Assembly (NCBI RefSeq): GCF_034047335.1 | Contig: NZ_CP139137.1 | Coordinates: 992,001 to 1,056,000, forward strand | DNA length: 64,000 nucleotides | DNA from: Chryseobacterium sp. JJR-5R | GTDB taxonomy: Bacteria > Bacteroidota > Bacteroidia > Flavobacteriales > Weeksellaceae | Reading direction: 5' to 3' | Shown: positions 1-11,400 of the stretch, piece by piece | How positions within the stretch are numbered: position 1 is the first letter of the stretch | Layout of the letters: each line of letters starts with the position of its first letter | Notes under the pieces: model-generated | The model's database searches: none | What the model was told of the DNA's origin: nothing | Seen by the model: the letters and a program-made list of their open reading frames with translations, nothing else | Made by a program: the position numbers and the translations under genes

Positions 1-870
<870 letters not shown>

Positions 871-1022
871 GAGACTCGTTAAGCGAGTATAAACAAAATT
901 AGGTACTTAACTGTACCAAGTACTTACTTAAAGTTAGAGCTTTAGTTTTTTTATTGGTTGCTATCTTACATAAAATACAATACAAACCCACTAGGAATTA
1001 GTATAGGGATAGAGATACAGGA

Positions 1023-1262
1023 GCGGAGAGCCAAGAACCAAGACCAATGTAAAAGTCTTGTATCTAGCATCTGGGATCTGTTAGTCTAAAAGACAGTCTC
1101 GTAGCTCAGCTGGTTAGAGCGCTACACTGATAATGTAGAGGTCGGCAGTTCGAGCCTGCCCGAGACTACTAATTGCAAAAGACGGGAAGAGTAGAGAGCC
1201 ATGAACCAAGACTGTCAATTAGAAAGTCTTGTCTCTAGGATCTTGAGTCTTTTAAGTCTGAC
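1023..1262 (+). repeat. Duplicated spacer element flanking tRNA-Ile
   Basis: Two related segments of about 70 bp lie on either side of tRNA-Ile, at roughly 1023-1090 and 1193-1262. Each begins GAGAGCCA(a/t)GAACCAAGAC and each contains AAGTCTTG, a TCTAG(c/g)ATCT block and a final AGTCT. AAGAC and GTCTT within each copy can pair. They look like degenerate copies of one intergenic element or rRNA-processing stems. Function is not known from the sequence. Confidence 0.5.
1095..1168 (+). tRNA. tRNA-Ile (GAT)
   Basis: A 74-nt cloverleaf lies in the 16S-23S spacer. The acceptor arms AGTCTCG (1095-1101) and CGAGACT (1161-1167) pair perfectly, and the discriminator A is at 1168. The anticodon stem CTACA/TGTAG encloses the loop with anticodon GAT at 1129-1131. 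The CCA end is not encoded. tRNA-Ile in this spacer is the usual arrangement for Bacteroidota rRNA operons. Confidence 0.97.
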
Positions 1263-1267
1263 TAGAG

Positions 1268-1341
1268 GGGGAATTAGCTCAGCTGGCTAGAGCGCCTGCC
1301 TTGCACGCAGGAGGTCAAGGGTTCGACTCCCTTATTCTCCA
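1268..1341 (+). tRNA. tRNA-Ala (TGC)
   Basis: A 74-nt cloverleaf is the second tRNA of the 16S-23S spacer. The acceptor arms GGGGAAT (1268-1274) and ATTCTCC (1334-1340) pair with one G-U wobble, and the discriminator A is at 1341. The anticodon stem CCTGC/GCAGG encloses the TGC anticodon at 1302-1304. CCA is not encoded. Confidence 0.97.
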
Positions 1342-1551
1342 CGGATTGTACTTAATTACTTAGGTAATAGGGTATGATGTATGAGGGTAATAAAAGAAAG
1401 TGTATATTCTACATAATGACGGAGCCGTCATTAGTATGCTTCACTTGATTGCTTAAGTACAAGAACAAAGATCATTGACATTAACGGTAAAGACATCACA
1501 AAGAGAAAACCGAGCACTTATAAGTGCTTGAGTAACCTAAAAAATAGGAAA

Positions 1552-4310
<2,759 letters not shown>

Positions 4311-4473
4311 CCTATCAGGATACTGTAAGCTTATAGCTTCATGCGATAAGCCAAGCCTTATAAGTGCCAAAATGGTTTTGCCTTTGTGATGATATTTACC
4401 GATAAAAAGCAGTATGCTTTACGCTGTAAGCCTAAAGCTTATAGCCTACTGCCTACAGCTATATACAACCTTT

Positions 4474-4580
<107 letters not shown>

Positions 4581-4595
4581 TTTTTTTATTTTATA

Positions 4596-4625
4596 AAACT
4601 CCTTCATCATCCGATGAAGGAGTTT
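4596..4625 (+). terminator. Rho-independent terminator of the rRNA operon
   Basis: A stem of 13 bp (AAACTCCTTCATC with GATGAAGGAGTTT, loop ATCC) is followed by further T residues, 15 nt after the end of 5S. It ends the rRNA transcript. Confidence 0.9.
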
Positions 4626-6078
4626 TTGCGTTTATACCCTGTTCCCTGTTCTCAATAACCGATACCTCAGAATAAAACATTGACCGACCGTAAACAAACA
4701 GATTACATCATGTTACATTTGCCTCATTGCACACTGGCATACACCCTTATTAAAAGCATACTGCAAATAGATATTTCTTAATAGCAATAAGAAACTGAAA
4801 TCAAAACATAAATATATTACAGATATTAACATAAAAATATTTCAATACATCCCAAAAAGTCTGAATATAGGAATGCTTGAGAAATACCGACTACCAATGT
4901 GAATTATTCCCCGGATATTATTGAAAGATTGGGGATCAATTGATAAATTTTATTTTCGTCAGATGTCTGCTGAAAATAATTATCAAAATATTATTTTTCA
5001 AATATTTGATTATCCGTTTTGATACGGTCTGCTTTTAGGAAAAAATTACCGTTCCCAGGTAATTTTCTTCGTTGTGTTGATACTATCGGAGAATCAAGCA
5101 AAATAAACAGTATAGCAGAAACGCAAATATTTAAGAACGGAGATATCTAGCAGCAGCTTTTGGCAGGAAGCACGGATCTGCTATACAAAAGCCGTAAAAA
5201 ATTGCAGACGTTAAAAAGGAAGCTCTCAGGAATACTTCTTACTGTCTGTCCCGACTTCGAGAAAACCTGTAAACTGGCCGCTGCAATAGCCTTCGAAAGA
5301 TCTGCAATTAAAAGATCATAAAATCCGTAGCAATACCCAAATTGGTACACTGGTTAAAACTGTGGAAAAGAGTCTGGTTTTACTTCTTTCTGTACCCTTA
5401 AAAAAACCATCATGATCATTTCAGTAATATTTTGAATTACGATAGAGCCTAAAAAACCACAAATACTAAAAATACCGACAGGATAATCAGTAAAGTTACA
5501 GATTTTGTTGCCTGAAATTTACGCTTTCTAAGAGTTGTTACATTAAGCCATACTTTGCCAGGATAAATCAGTATTCTGTTCATATCAGATCCTGATGATC
5601 TTCAAGCCTAATTTGCTCCGAGTGAAAATTTAATTCTAAAATTAATTTCCTTATGTATCTTATTTTTAAGTTCTATTAAAAAGAATTTGATTATGTGTCT
5701 GTGTCAGGCAATAGATCATTAAAAGATAGATTATCGTTTATATAAGCTTATTAAACAAATTTAAATAATTTGCCAAGCTGAAAATATTTAAGGTATGCTA
5801 TGCTATATTATGCTGTCATTATTGATCAAGTGCTTAAGTTCAGGCAGTAATTATTTTCACATGATGTAAAGGAACTGTCAAATTCTTCAGAGTGCTTTTC
5901 GTACGTATTTTAAGGCGTAAGTTTTTTAAAGCATATCACATTGAATATATTTTTAAAATTGCACTAAGATTGGCACTTGATTGTATTCAGCAGGGAGTTT
6001 ATACATTAATGAGGGTTAATCATATAAAATTCAGGGGTAAGTACAGTTTCTTATATCCACATACTTTAAGCAATTAAA
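4626..6078. other. AT-rich region with no convincing gene except a possible small ORF
   Basis: This stretch of about 1.45 kb is AT-rich and has no long reading frame with coding character. It contains a hairpin at 5042-5066 (AAAATTACC/GGTAATTTT), one at about 4951-4975 (TTTTCGTCAG/CTGCTGAAAA), and a possible plus-frame gene remnant around 5090-5330 interrupted by an in-frame stop. I could not identify a family for the remnant. A 61-codon frame at 5892-6077 has no supporting features and is not called. Confidence 0.5.
5449..5583 (-). CDS. Possible 44-aa small membrane protein
   Basis: This short minus-strand frame starts at ATG 5583 and ends at TAG 5449. The N-terminal half is polar and basic, and the C-terminal 16 residues (VTLLIILSVFLVFVVF) are a clear hydrophobic segment ending at the C-terminus. 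That is the shape of a small tail-anchored or single-pass peptide. A weak -7-like sequence (TAGGCTTG on the minus strand) lies upstream. It stands alone in an otherwise empty region. No family recognised. It may be a chance ORF. Confidence 0.3.
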   Translation of the reverse strand: MNRILIYPGKVWLNVTTLRKRKFQATKSVTLLIILSVFLVFVVF

Positions 6079-6102
6079 AAACCTCCAGAAAACTGAAGGT
6101 TT
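6079..6102 (-). terminator. Terminator downstream of rng
   Basis: On the minus strand AACCTTCAG, loop TTTT, CTGGAGGTT is followed by a run of T. It lies 13 nt past the rng stop codon. The A/T runs on both sides mean it could work in both directions. Confidence 0.8.
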
Positions 6103-6114
6103 TGAAATTTTGTA

Positions 6115-7674
6115 TTAATTAGAATATCCTACCAATTCTTCTTTCTTGGAATTGTAAATCCTGTATTCTAAATATTTGAATGAATCCCTTGGGATAACGG
6201 TTACCCATTTTTTATACTTCATAAACCATTTCATTTGAATGCTGTTAAAACCTTTCGTCAGGTAAGCTTCTACAAAGGGATGAACATGAAGGTAAAGCTT
6301 TCCGTTTTCTTTCTGCATAATCGTTCTTAAGGCATCACCCATTCTTTCTACAATAACGATAGGCGCCACGATTTCTCCGTCTTTATTAGGATTTTCTTCC
6401 TTCGTATCGATCTGTTTTTCCGGACGGTTTCTTTGTCTCGTAATCTGTATCAGTCCGAATTTACTCGGCGGAAGGATTTTGTGGCGTGCTTTGTCACGGG
6501 TCATTTCCTGTTTCAGATGTTCGTACAGGTCTTTTCTGTGCTCCGGGTTGATCATGTCAATGAAATCGATGACAATAATACCGCCCATGTCACGGAGACG
6601 AAGCTGTCTGGCAATCTCTGTGGCCGCCATCATGTTTACTTTAAGCGCATGCTCTTTATTAACAGCGGTACCGGTAGTTATATTGTTTCCGGAATTGACA
6701 TCAACTACATGCAATGCTTCGGTATGTTCTATAACCAGATAGGCACCTTTTGAGCTGGGAATGTTCACATGCTTCCCAAAGCTTTGTTTAAGCTGTTTTT
6801 CAACATTGTAATATTCCAGAAGCGGAATGTGTGAATTATGGAAATGGACTATGTTTTTTCTCTCGGGAGCAATTACTTCCACATAGTTTTTCATTTCTTC
6901 AACCATCTGTTCGTCATCACAGGTAATGCTTACAAAATCCTGGTTGAAATTGTCTCTTAAAATGGCTGAAGCTTTGTCGTCCTCACTTAAAACCCTGGAC
7001 GGGACTTTGTTTTTCTGGATATTCTTGAAAGTGCTTTCCCATTTCTGGATCAGCTGATTCATGTCATTATGAAGATCCGCTACTTTTTTCCCTTCTGCCA
7101 CAGTTCTTATGATCACACCGAATCCTTCAGGCTTGATGCTCTCAATAAGGGTGCGGAGTCTTTCTTTTTCTTCAAAGCTGTTTACCTTTTTGGAAATGGA
7201 AACTTTATTGTCAAACGGGATAAGAACCAAAAACCGGCCTGTTAAGGAAATCTGGGTAGAAATTCTCGGCCCTTTTGTAGAAATCGGTTCTTTGGTGATC
7301 TGCAGCAGGACAAGATCATCCTTTGCGATTACCTTTTCTACGGTTCCGTTTTTATTAATTTCGGGCTGGATTTCAAAATTCTTCAAGCTTGAAACGCTTT
7401 GTTTTTTGGAAATCGTGTCTTTTAAAAACTTTTTATAGGTAAGATATTGCGGCCCAAGGTCCTGATAATGCAGGAAAGCGTCCTTTTCATATCCTATATT
7501 TACAAATGCGGCATTAAGATTAGGTGCCAGCTTTTTTACTTTTCCGATAAACAGATCTCCAACTATAAAATCGCTTTTGTCCTCTTGTTCATGAAGTTCA
7601 CATAGTCTTCCGTCTTCCAGCAGTACAATCTTGGTAAGATTATCTTCATGCGAAACTATAAGTTCTTTCTTCAT
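6115..7674 (-). CDS. rng: Ribonuclease G / E family endoribonuclease
   Basis: 519 aa, the usual length for RNase G. It is an endoribonuclease that processes rRNA precursors and mRNAs in the cytoplasm. An S1-like RNA-binding domain occupies roughly residues 35-140 (VGDLFIGKVKKL...AFVNIGYEKDAFL). The RNase E/G catalytic core follows, with the two magnesium-binding aspartates visible as D325 (HVVDVNSG) and D370 (IIVIDFIDM), spaced as in E. coli RNase E. The core continues into KFGLIQITRQR. At the place where E. coli RNase E/G carries the CPxC zinc-link, the sequence has no cysteines (RPEKQIDTKEENPNKDGE). I recall this as typical of Bacteroidota homologues. A -7-like box (minus-strand TATATTTG) is at 7828-7835. 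The gene is monocistronic with its own terminator. Confidence 0.95.
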   Translation of the reverse strand: MKKELIVSHEDNLTKIVLLEDGRLCELHEQEDKSDFIVGDLFIGKVKKLAPNLNAAFVNIGYEKDAFLHYQDLGPQYLTYKKFLKDTISKKQSVSSLKNFEIQPEINKNGTVEKVIAKDDLVLLQITKEPISTKGPRISTQISLTGRFLVLIPFDNKVSISKKVNSFEEKERLRTLIESIKPEGFGVIIRTVAEGKKVADLHNDMNQLIQKWESTFKNIQKNKVPSRVLSEDDKASAILRDNFNQDFVSITCDDEQMVEEMKNYVEVIAPERKNIVHFHNSHIPLLEYYNVEKQLKQSFGKHVNIPSSKGAYLVIEHTEALHVVDVNSGNNITTGTAVNKEHALKVNMMAATEIARQLRLRDMGGIIVIDFIDMINPEHRKDLYEHLKQEMTRDKARHKILPPSKFGLIQITRQRNRPEKQIDTKEENPNKDGEIVAPIVIVERMGDALRTIMQKENGKLYLHVHPFVEAYLTKGFNSIQMKWFMKYKKWVTVIPRDSFKYLEYRIYNSKKEELVGYSN

Positions 7675-7827
7675 TTTTTTGTAAGATAAAGATTGTTAAA
7701 ATGACAGGAAACGGTTCTGTTTTTCATTATATTAAATTTACACTTAAGATAAGGATTAGTATTGAACGGAGCATCTCTTTTTAATAAAATATGCATCTTT
7801 TTTTCCGGGCATTTTATCGTTATAAAA

Positions 7828-7835
7828 CAAATATA
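7828..7835 (-). promoter_or_regulatory. Candidate -7 box for rng
   Basis: TATATTTG on the minus strand fits the Bacteroidota -7 consensus TAnnTTTG. It would give a leader of about 145 nt before the rng ATG at 7674. The rest of the 360-nt interval 7675-8034 between rng and the HU gene shows no coding region. No clear -33 element was seen. Confidence 0.45.
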
Positions 7836-8034
7836 GTCGGTGAGCTTATAAAATTTAAAACCACCAACTATATCATGTATATTGTAATCTCAGAAAAGGA
7901 GATTATTTTTTCTTGTGTCTGTTCGCTCTTCTCCTTTTCTTTCTTTTGTGGGTTGCAACCTTGTGTCTTTTTCTTTTCTTTCCGCTTGGCATAATTATAA
8001 TTTTTTAGTAACTAGTTAATATTCAGTTAATGTT

Positions 8035-8325
8035 TTATTTTACGGTAACTTTCGTTTTTACTTTCTCCACAAAAGATTTTGATGGTTTGAAAGCGGGAAT
8101 GTTATGAGCAGGGATTTCAATTGCAGTGTTCTTAGAGATATTTCTTCCCGTTTTGGCTGCCCTTGTTTTAATGATAAAAGATCCAAATCCTCTCAGGTAA
8201 ACGTTATCTCCATTATACATAGAAGTCCTGATTTCCTGCATAAAAGCCTCTACAACTTTCTGTGTCTCATTCTTTTCGGTTCCCAACTTATTTGAGATGG
8301 TGTTTACCAATTCTGCCTTTGTCAT
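8035..8325 (-). CDS. HU/IHF-family DNA-binding protein
   Basis: 96 aa, typical for a histone-like HU-family protein. It is a nucleoid protein that dimerises and bends DNA. The N-terminal helix pair (MTKAELVNTISNKLGTEKNE) and the motif V-LRGFGSF (residues about 41-50) are family hallmarks. The beta-arm region with PAHNIPAFKPS, which normally carries the intercalating proline, is followed by the C-terminal helix FVEKVK. The start is supported by a well-formed promoter 25-60 nt upstream. It lies between rng and the orphan regulator, all on the minus strand but with separate promoters. Confidence 0.93.
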   Translation of the reverse strand: MTKAELVNTISNKLGTEKNETQKVVEAFMQEIRTSMYNGDNVYLRGFGSFIIKTRAAKTGRNISKNTAIEIPAHNIPAFKPSKSFVEKVKTKVTVK

Positions 8326-8356
8326 TTCCTTATTTTAATTTTAAATTTTAGGTGTG

Positions 8357-8389
8357 CAAATTTAGTTAAAAAAATTGAATATTAGCAAA
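8357..8389 (-). promoter_or_regulatory. Promoter of the HU-family gene
   Basis: On the minus strand a TTTG at 8386-8389 and TAAATTTG at 8357-8364 are separated by 21 bp. This matches the Bacteroidota primary sigma consensus TTTG-N19to21-TAnnTTTG. Transcription would start near 8350, giving a leader of about 25 nt. Confidence 0.75.
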
Positions 8390-8463
8390 TTAGTGGCAAA
8401 ATATTTTTTTATAAGAGGTTGAAAATTAATGTTTATTCTGTGTTAATCTCATGTTAACTCACT

Positions 8464-9135
8464 TTACATGCTGGAATTGTAATATCCGTGCTCTACACAG
8501 AAGCGGATCAGGTGAAGCTTCGTCTTCAGGCCCAGCTTTTCAGTAAGCCTGTTGATATACGTATCAATTGTTCTCGTACTAAGATTCAGCTTTTCCCCGA
8601 TTTCCTTATTGCTGAAGCCCTCGTAACAGAACTTCATGAGAAGAATTTCTGTAGGAGACAGCTCTTCCTGGCTCTTTCTCTGCCGGTCCATGTATTCCAT
8701 GACGGCAAGGGGCTGCTGCTCCCATTCTTTGCTGTAACGGGCAAAATCGAAACTGTCCGAGGCTATCTTTCCTTTAAAAATATCTTTAATGATATTGCTC
8801 TTCTTCTGGCAGTAGTAGATATTCTGGAATTTTGAAAGGATTTCCGCCATATCTTCCTGATAGGTACCCGAATACGTAATGATGGGAGTTTCCGGATTGC
8901 TTTTCCGGATATACCTGATGGCTTCAATCCCGCTCAGCACCGGCATAAAAAGTTCTATGATAAATACGTCTTCCTGCCTTCTGTAATTTCTGCTGATCAG
9001 TTCACGACCGTTGTTACAGTCATTCAGAAGCAGGTGGAAGGGGTTTTCGGTAAGGGTTTTGATCAGTATTTTTTTAAAATAAAAATCACTGTCTGCTACG
9101 GAAAACCTCACAGTATTGGTTAATATTTTACTCAC
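8464..9135 (-). CDS. NarL/LuxR-type response regulator with Glu at the phospho-acceptor site
   Basis: 223 aa: receiver domain (about 8-125) plus a LuxR-type helix-turn-helix (about 158-220, LSPTEILLMKFCYEGFSNKE, then LSTRTIDTYINRL). It should bind DNA and regulate transcription. In the receiver, the acidic pair is D15/D17, the switch Thr is T87 and the conserved Lys is K111. The residue at the phosphorylation site (DxxMP in relatives) is E61 (IIELFMP). Glu at this place often mimics the phosphorylated state, so the protein may be constitutively active or respond to protein partners rather than to a kinase. No histidine kinase is adjacent. It is divergent from the T6SS operon starting 175 bp away, which makes that operon an obvious candidate target (inference). 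Confidence 0.88.
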   Translation of the reverse strand: MSKILTNTVRFSVADSDFYFKKILIKTLTENPFHLLLNDCNNGRELISRNYRRQEDVFIIELFMPVLSGIEAIRYIRKSNPETPIITYSGTYQEDMAEILSKFQNIYYCQKKSNIIKDIFKGKIASDSFDFARYSKEWEQQPLAVMEYMDRQRKSQEELSPTEILLMKFCYEGFSNKEIGEKLNLSTRTIDTYINRLTEKLGLKTKLHLIRFCVEHGYYNSSM

Positions 9136-9256
9136 TTTAATATCGATTTGGCGGGTGATGATTAAAATTCAGATCACTAAATTATGAAAATAAGCCGAAA
9201 GTTGAAATTAAACTTGCTATAATTGAAAAATACTGGAAAATGACTAGAGACTTAAT

Positions 9257-9287
9257 TTTGTACATCAATTATTTTTTTATAATTTCA
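9257..9287 (+). promoter_or_regulatory. Candidate promoter of the T6SS membrane-complex operon
   Basis: TTTG at 9257-9260 is followed after 19 bp by TAATTTCA (9280-9287), a partial match to TAnnTTTG, 23 nt before the first ATG at 9311. The weak -7 element would suit an activated promoter. The spacer to the divergent response regulator is only 175 bp. Confidence 0.4.
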
Positions 9288-9310
9288 CACACCAAACAAA
9301 TCACAAACAT

Positions 9311-9847
9311 ATGTCTTTGAGCAGGGACAAAAAATTAAACAGGTCGGACGTTAGAATAGGCATTTGGAAGTTTATTCTGTCATTTATCGTATTATCAGGT
9401 ATTTCTTTCACCTGCATATTTTTCTTTTTCAAAAGTTATGACATCCAGCGGGCCGGAATCAAAAAGGAAGCCGATAATTATCGTGAGCTGCTGACGAGAA
9501 GCGACCTTCTGAGGACCCATGTAGACAGTATCCTGTACCGCATGGACCAGCTTGATATCAACAGGGTGGATAATGATATTATTTTACGGAACTATATTAT
9601 GGATAATATTCAGGATGCCAAAAATATCATGGGGAAAGACAGTGCAGATAATTTCAAACATTATTCCATGCTGATAAAACAGATCGGCCCGATGCTGACC
9701 CTGAAAAACCAGATCATCGGTGTTTCCAACAAAGAGCAGGTTGCTTTAAGAGGCCTGAACGAGTGCAAAGGAAGAATAGGGGGCATTAACAAGGAACTTA
9801 AAGTAGATCCTACCAGGAATTTTTCAGGAATCAGACGCAAAAGATAA
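9311..9847 (+). CDS. T6SS(iii) membrane-complex protein, TssQ-like single-pass protein
   Basis: 178 aa. A basic N-terminus is followed by one strong transmembrane segment (about residues 20-42, FILSFIVLSGISFTCIFFFF) and then a mostly helical, charged domain. This predicts an N-in inner-membrane protein with its bulk in the periplasm. No enzymatic motif is visible. It is the first gene of an operon with TssO-, TssP-like and TssR genes (12-nt gap to the next), which places it in the Bacteroidota TssN/O/P/Q/R envelope complex that replaces TssJLM. The assignment to TssQ rather than another letter rests on gene order and is uncertain. Confidence 0.7.
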   Translation: MSLSRDKKLNRSDVRIGIWKFILSFIVLSGISFTCIFFFFKSYDIQRAGIKKEADNYRELLTRSDLLRTHVDSILYRMDQLDINRVDNDIILRNYIMDNIQDAKNIMGKDSADNFKHYSMLIKQIGPMLTLKNQIIGVSNKEQVALRGLNECKGRIGGINKELKVDPTRNFSGIRRKR

Positions 9848-9858
9848 AGACACACACC

Positions 9859-10386
9859 ATGCAGGGACAAATTACACTATCAAAAAAAGAAAGGCATTAT
9901 CAGTTTTTATATCTGATCGCAATGCTTGTCGCGGCACTCCTTTTTCTGGGGATACTGTTTTTAAAAGGTTTTGAATCGCCGTTTTCAGATGAAGACATTG
10001 TTTCCGTACAGAATCTTGATGAAAAAGCAAAATTCGACCAGAAGCAGAAACTTTCCTATAAAACGATGGACAGTACATTTTCCATGATCAACAGACTGAC
10101 GGACCAGCCGGTTGAGCCTTTTACGGAAAGCAATATCATCTACGGAATTAATGATGTGGCCAACTATTTTCAGAGCGGCGATAACATTGCAGATATCCGT
10201 AAAGATGCCTACCCTCAGATCGCGGAGTTTTACAAGATGTACTATGATGATAAGAAAATTATTTCAAGCAAAACCGAAAATATAAAAAATCTGGAAAGAC
10301 AGGCTGAAGAATGTTCCATTGGTTTCAAAGAGAAAAAAAGCCAGCTGTTCCAGAAAGAAACCATGCTGAAATCCAGAAATCAGTAA
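9859..10386 (+). CDS. tssO: T6SS(iii) transmembrane protein TssO
   Basis: 175 aa. A short cytoplasmic start (LSKKERHYQFLYL) precedes a transmembrane helix (about residues 15-35) and a periplasmic domain of about 140 residues whose C-terminal third is a charged coiled-coil (SSKTENIKNLERQAEE). The shape and position match the TssO family of Bacteroidota T6SS, an inner-membrane component of the trans-envelope complex. It lies 12 nt after the first operon gene and 64 nt before the PKD protein. The exact TssO/TssQ naming is from memory of this gene order. Confidence 0.72.
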   Translation: MQGQITLSKKERHYQFLYLIAMLVAALLFLGILFLKGFESPFSDEDIVSVQNLDEKAKFDQKQKLSYKTMDSTFSMINRLTDQPVEPFTESNIIYGINDVANYFQSGDNIADIRKDAYPQIAEFYKMYYDDKKIISSKTENIKNLERQAEECSIGFKEKKSQLFQKETMLKSRNQ

Positions 10387-10449
10387 TCGGCAGTTCACCC
10401 AGGAGCAGATCATATAAAAAACACATACGTATCACACAATCATTTAACT

Positions 10450-11355
10450 ATGAATTACTTTCAGAAAAATAAGAAGAATATTATTATCGGTGTTATTGCA
10501 ACATTGCTTATAGCAGCGTTGGTGGCATTATGGCTGCAGAAGAAGGTGATCCACTCTGCAGACGATATCATTGGGGTTGTAAATCCGTCATCTCTTGCCG
10601 TAGGAGACACCCTTTTATTTGAGGATAAAACACAGTTTGCCAAAACCAAAAGATGGAACTTCGGAGACGGAAGCACATCTGATAAAAGCAGTGGAATCCA
10701 TTTTTACAGAAAACCCGGGTATTACCAGATAACACTGATTATCGACAATAAATATTCAAAGTCTTTTCCGGTAATGGTTTCTGCAAGGAGCCTTCCCAAG
10801 CCGAAAGACAGTACCAGGATCAAAACCGTGATTGACGGGCCTTCCCAGGCTATGCAGTACATCAATGTACAGTTCCGTGCCATTTCAGATTCCAAACAGT
10901 TTACCTGGAAATTCGGGGAAACCGGCAATATCGATTCTAAAGACAAACTGGCATTTTACACATACCAGAAGCCCGGCGATTATGTGGTTACATTGTATAC
11001 AGATGAAGAAGAACCTGTTTTGCACCAGATTAAGATTCTTCCTTCTTATGACGAACTGAAAGAAGAAGTAAGCGTGGAAGATGTATATGCCAAAATTGAT
11101 AATGATTTTAAAATGCACCTTCAGCAGATTGCCTATGGCAATAATTTCAATATGCACTATAACTATTTACTGAGAACCTATCTGTGTAATAACGAAAATA
11201 CAGTGGTTAAAGTAAGTGACAGCAAGGTGAATAATTTTTACATGTACTGCGCAGGCCTTCAGTTCGATAAAAACACAATCATCCAGACAGTGAAAGTGAA
11301 TTTTGATGATACCCAGAAGTGCGTAACCAAAGTTGATATTAACCAAAGCAAATAA
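10450..11355 (+). CDS. T6SS(iii) PKD-domain membrane protein, TssP-like
   Basis: 301 aa. One N-terminal transmembrane helix (about residues 11-31) is followed by two PKD-like beta domains: the first with WNFGDGS (about 75-81) ending in KPGYYQITLII, the second with WKFGETG (about 157-163) ending in KPGDYVVTLYT. A C-terminal domain of about 110 residues contains three cysteines that could form disulphides in the periplasm. It sits between TssO and TssR, so it is taken as the periplasmic scaffold of the envelope complex. Tandem PKD folds in this slot are characteristic of Bacteroidota T6SS loci. Confidence 0.75.
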   Translation: MNYFQKNKKNIIIGVIATLLIAALVALWLQKKVIHSADDIIGVVNPSSLAVGDTLLFEDKTQFAKTKRWNFGDGSTSDKSSGIHFYRKPGYYQITLIIDNKYSKSFPVMVSARSLPKPKDSTRIKTVIDGPSQAMQYINVQFRAISDSKQFTWKFGETGNIDSKDKLAFYTYQKPGDYVVTLYTDEEEPVLHQIKILPSYDELKEEVSVEDVYAKIDNDFKMHLQQIAYGNNFNMHYNYLLRTYLCNNENTVVKVSDSKVNNFYMYCAGLQFDKNTIIQTVKVNFDDTQKCVTKVDINQSK

Positions 11356-11400
11356 TCCCGTCCTGTTTCCAGGGCTTACCAATCATAAAAGATCATTAGG

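Noticed and set aside
5892..6077. 61-codon plus-strand ORF before the rng terminator
   Set aside because: No promoter, no recognisable domain and basic/aromatic composition typical of AT-rich non-coding DNA.
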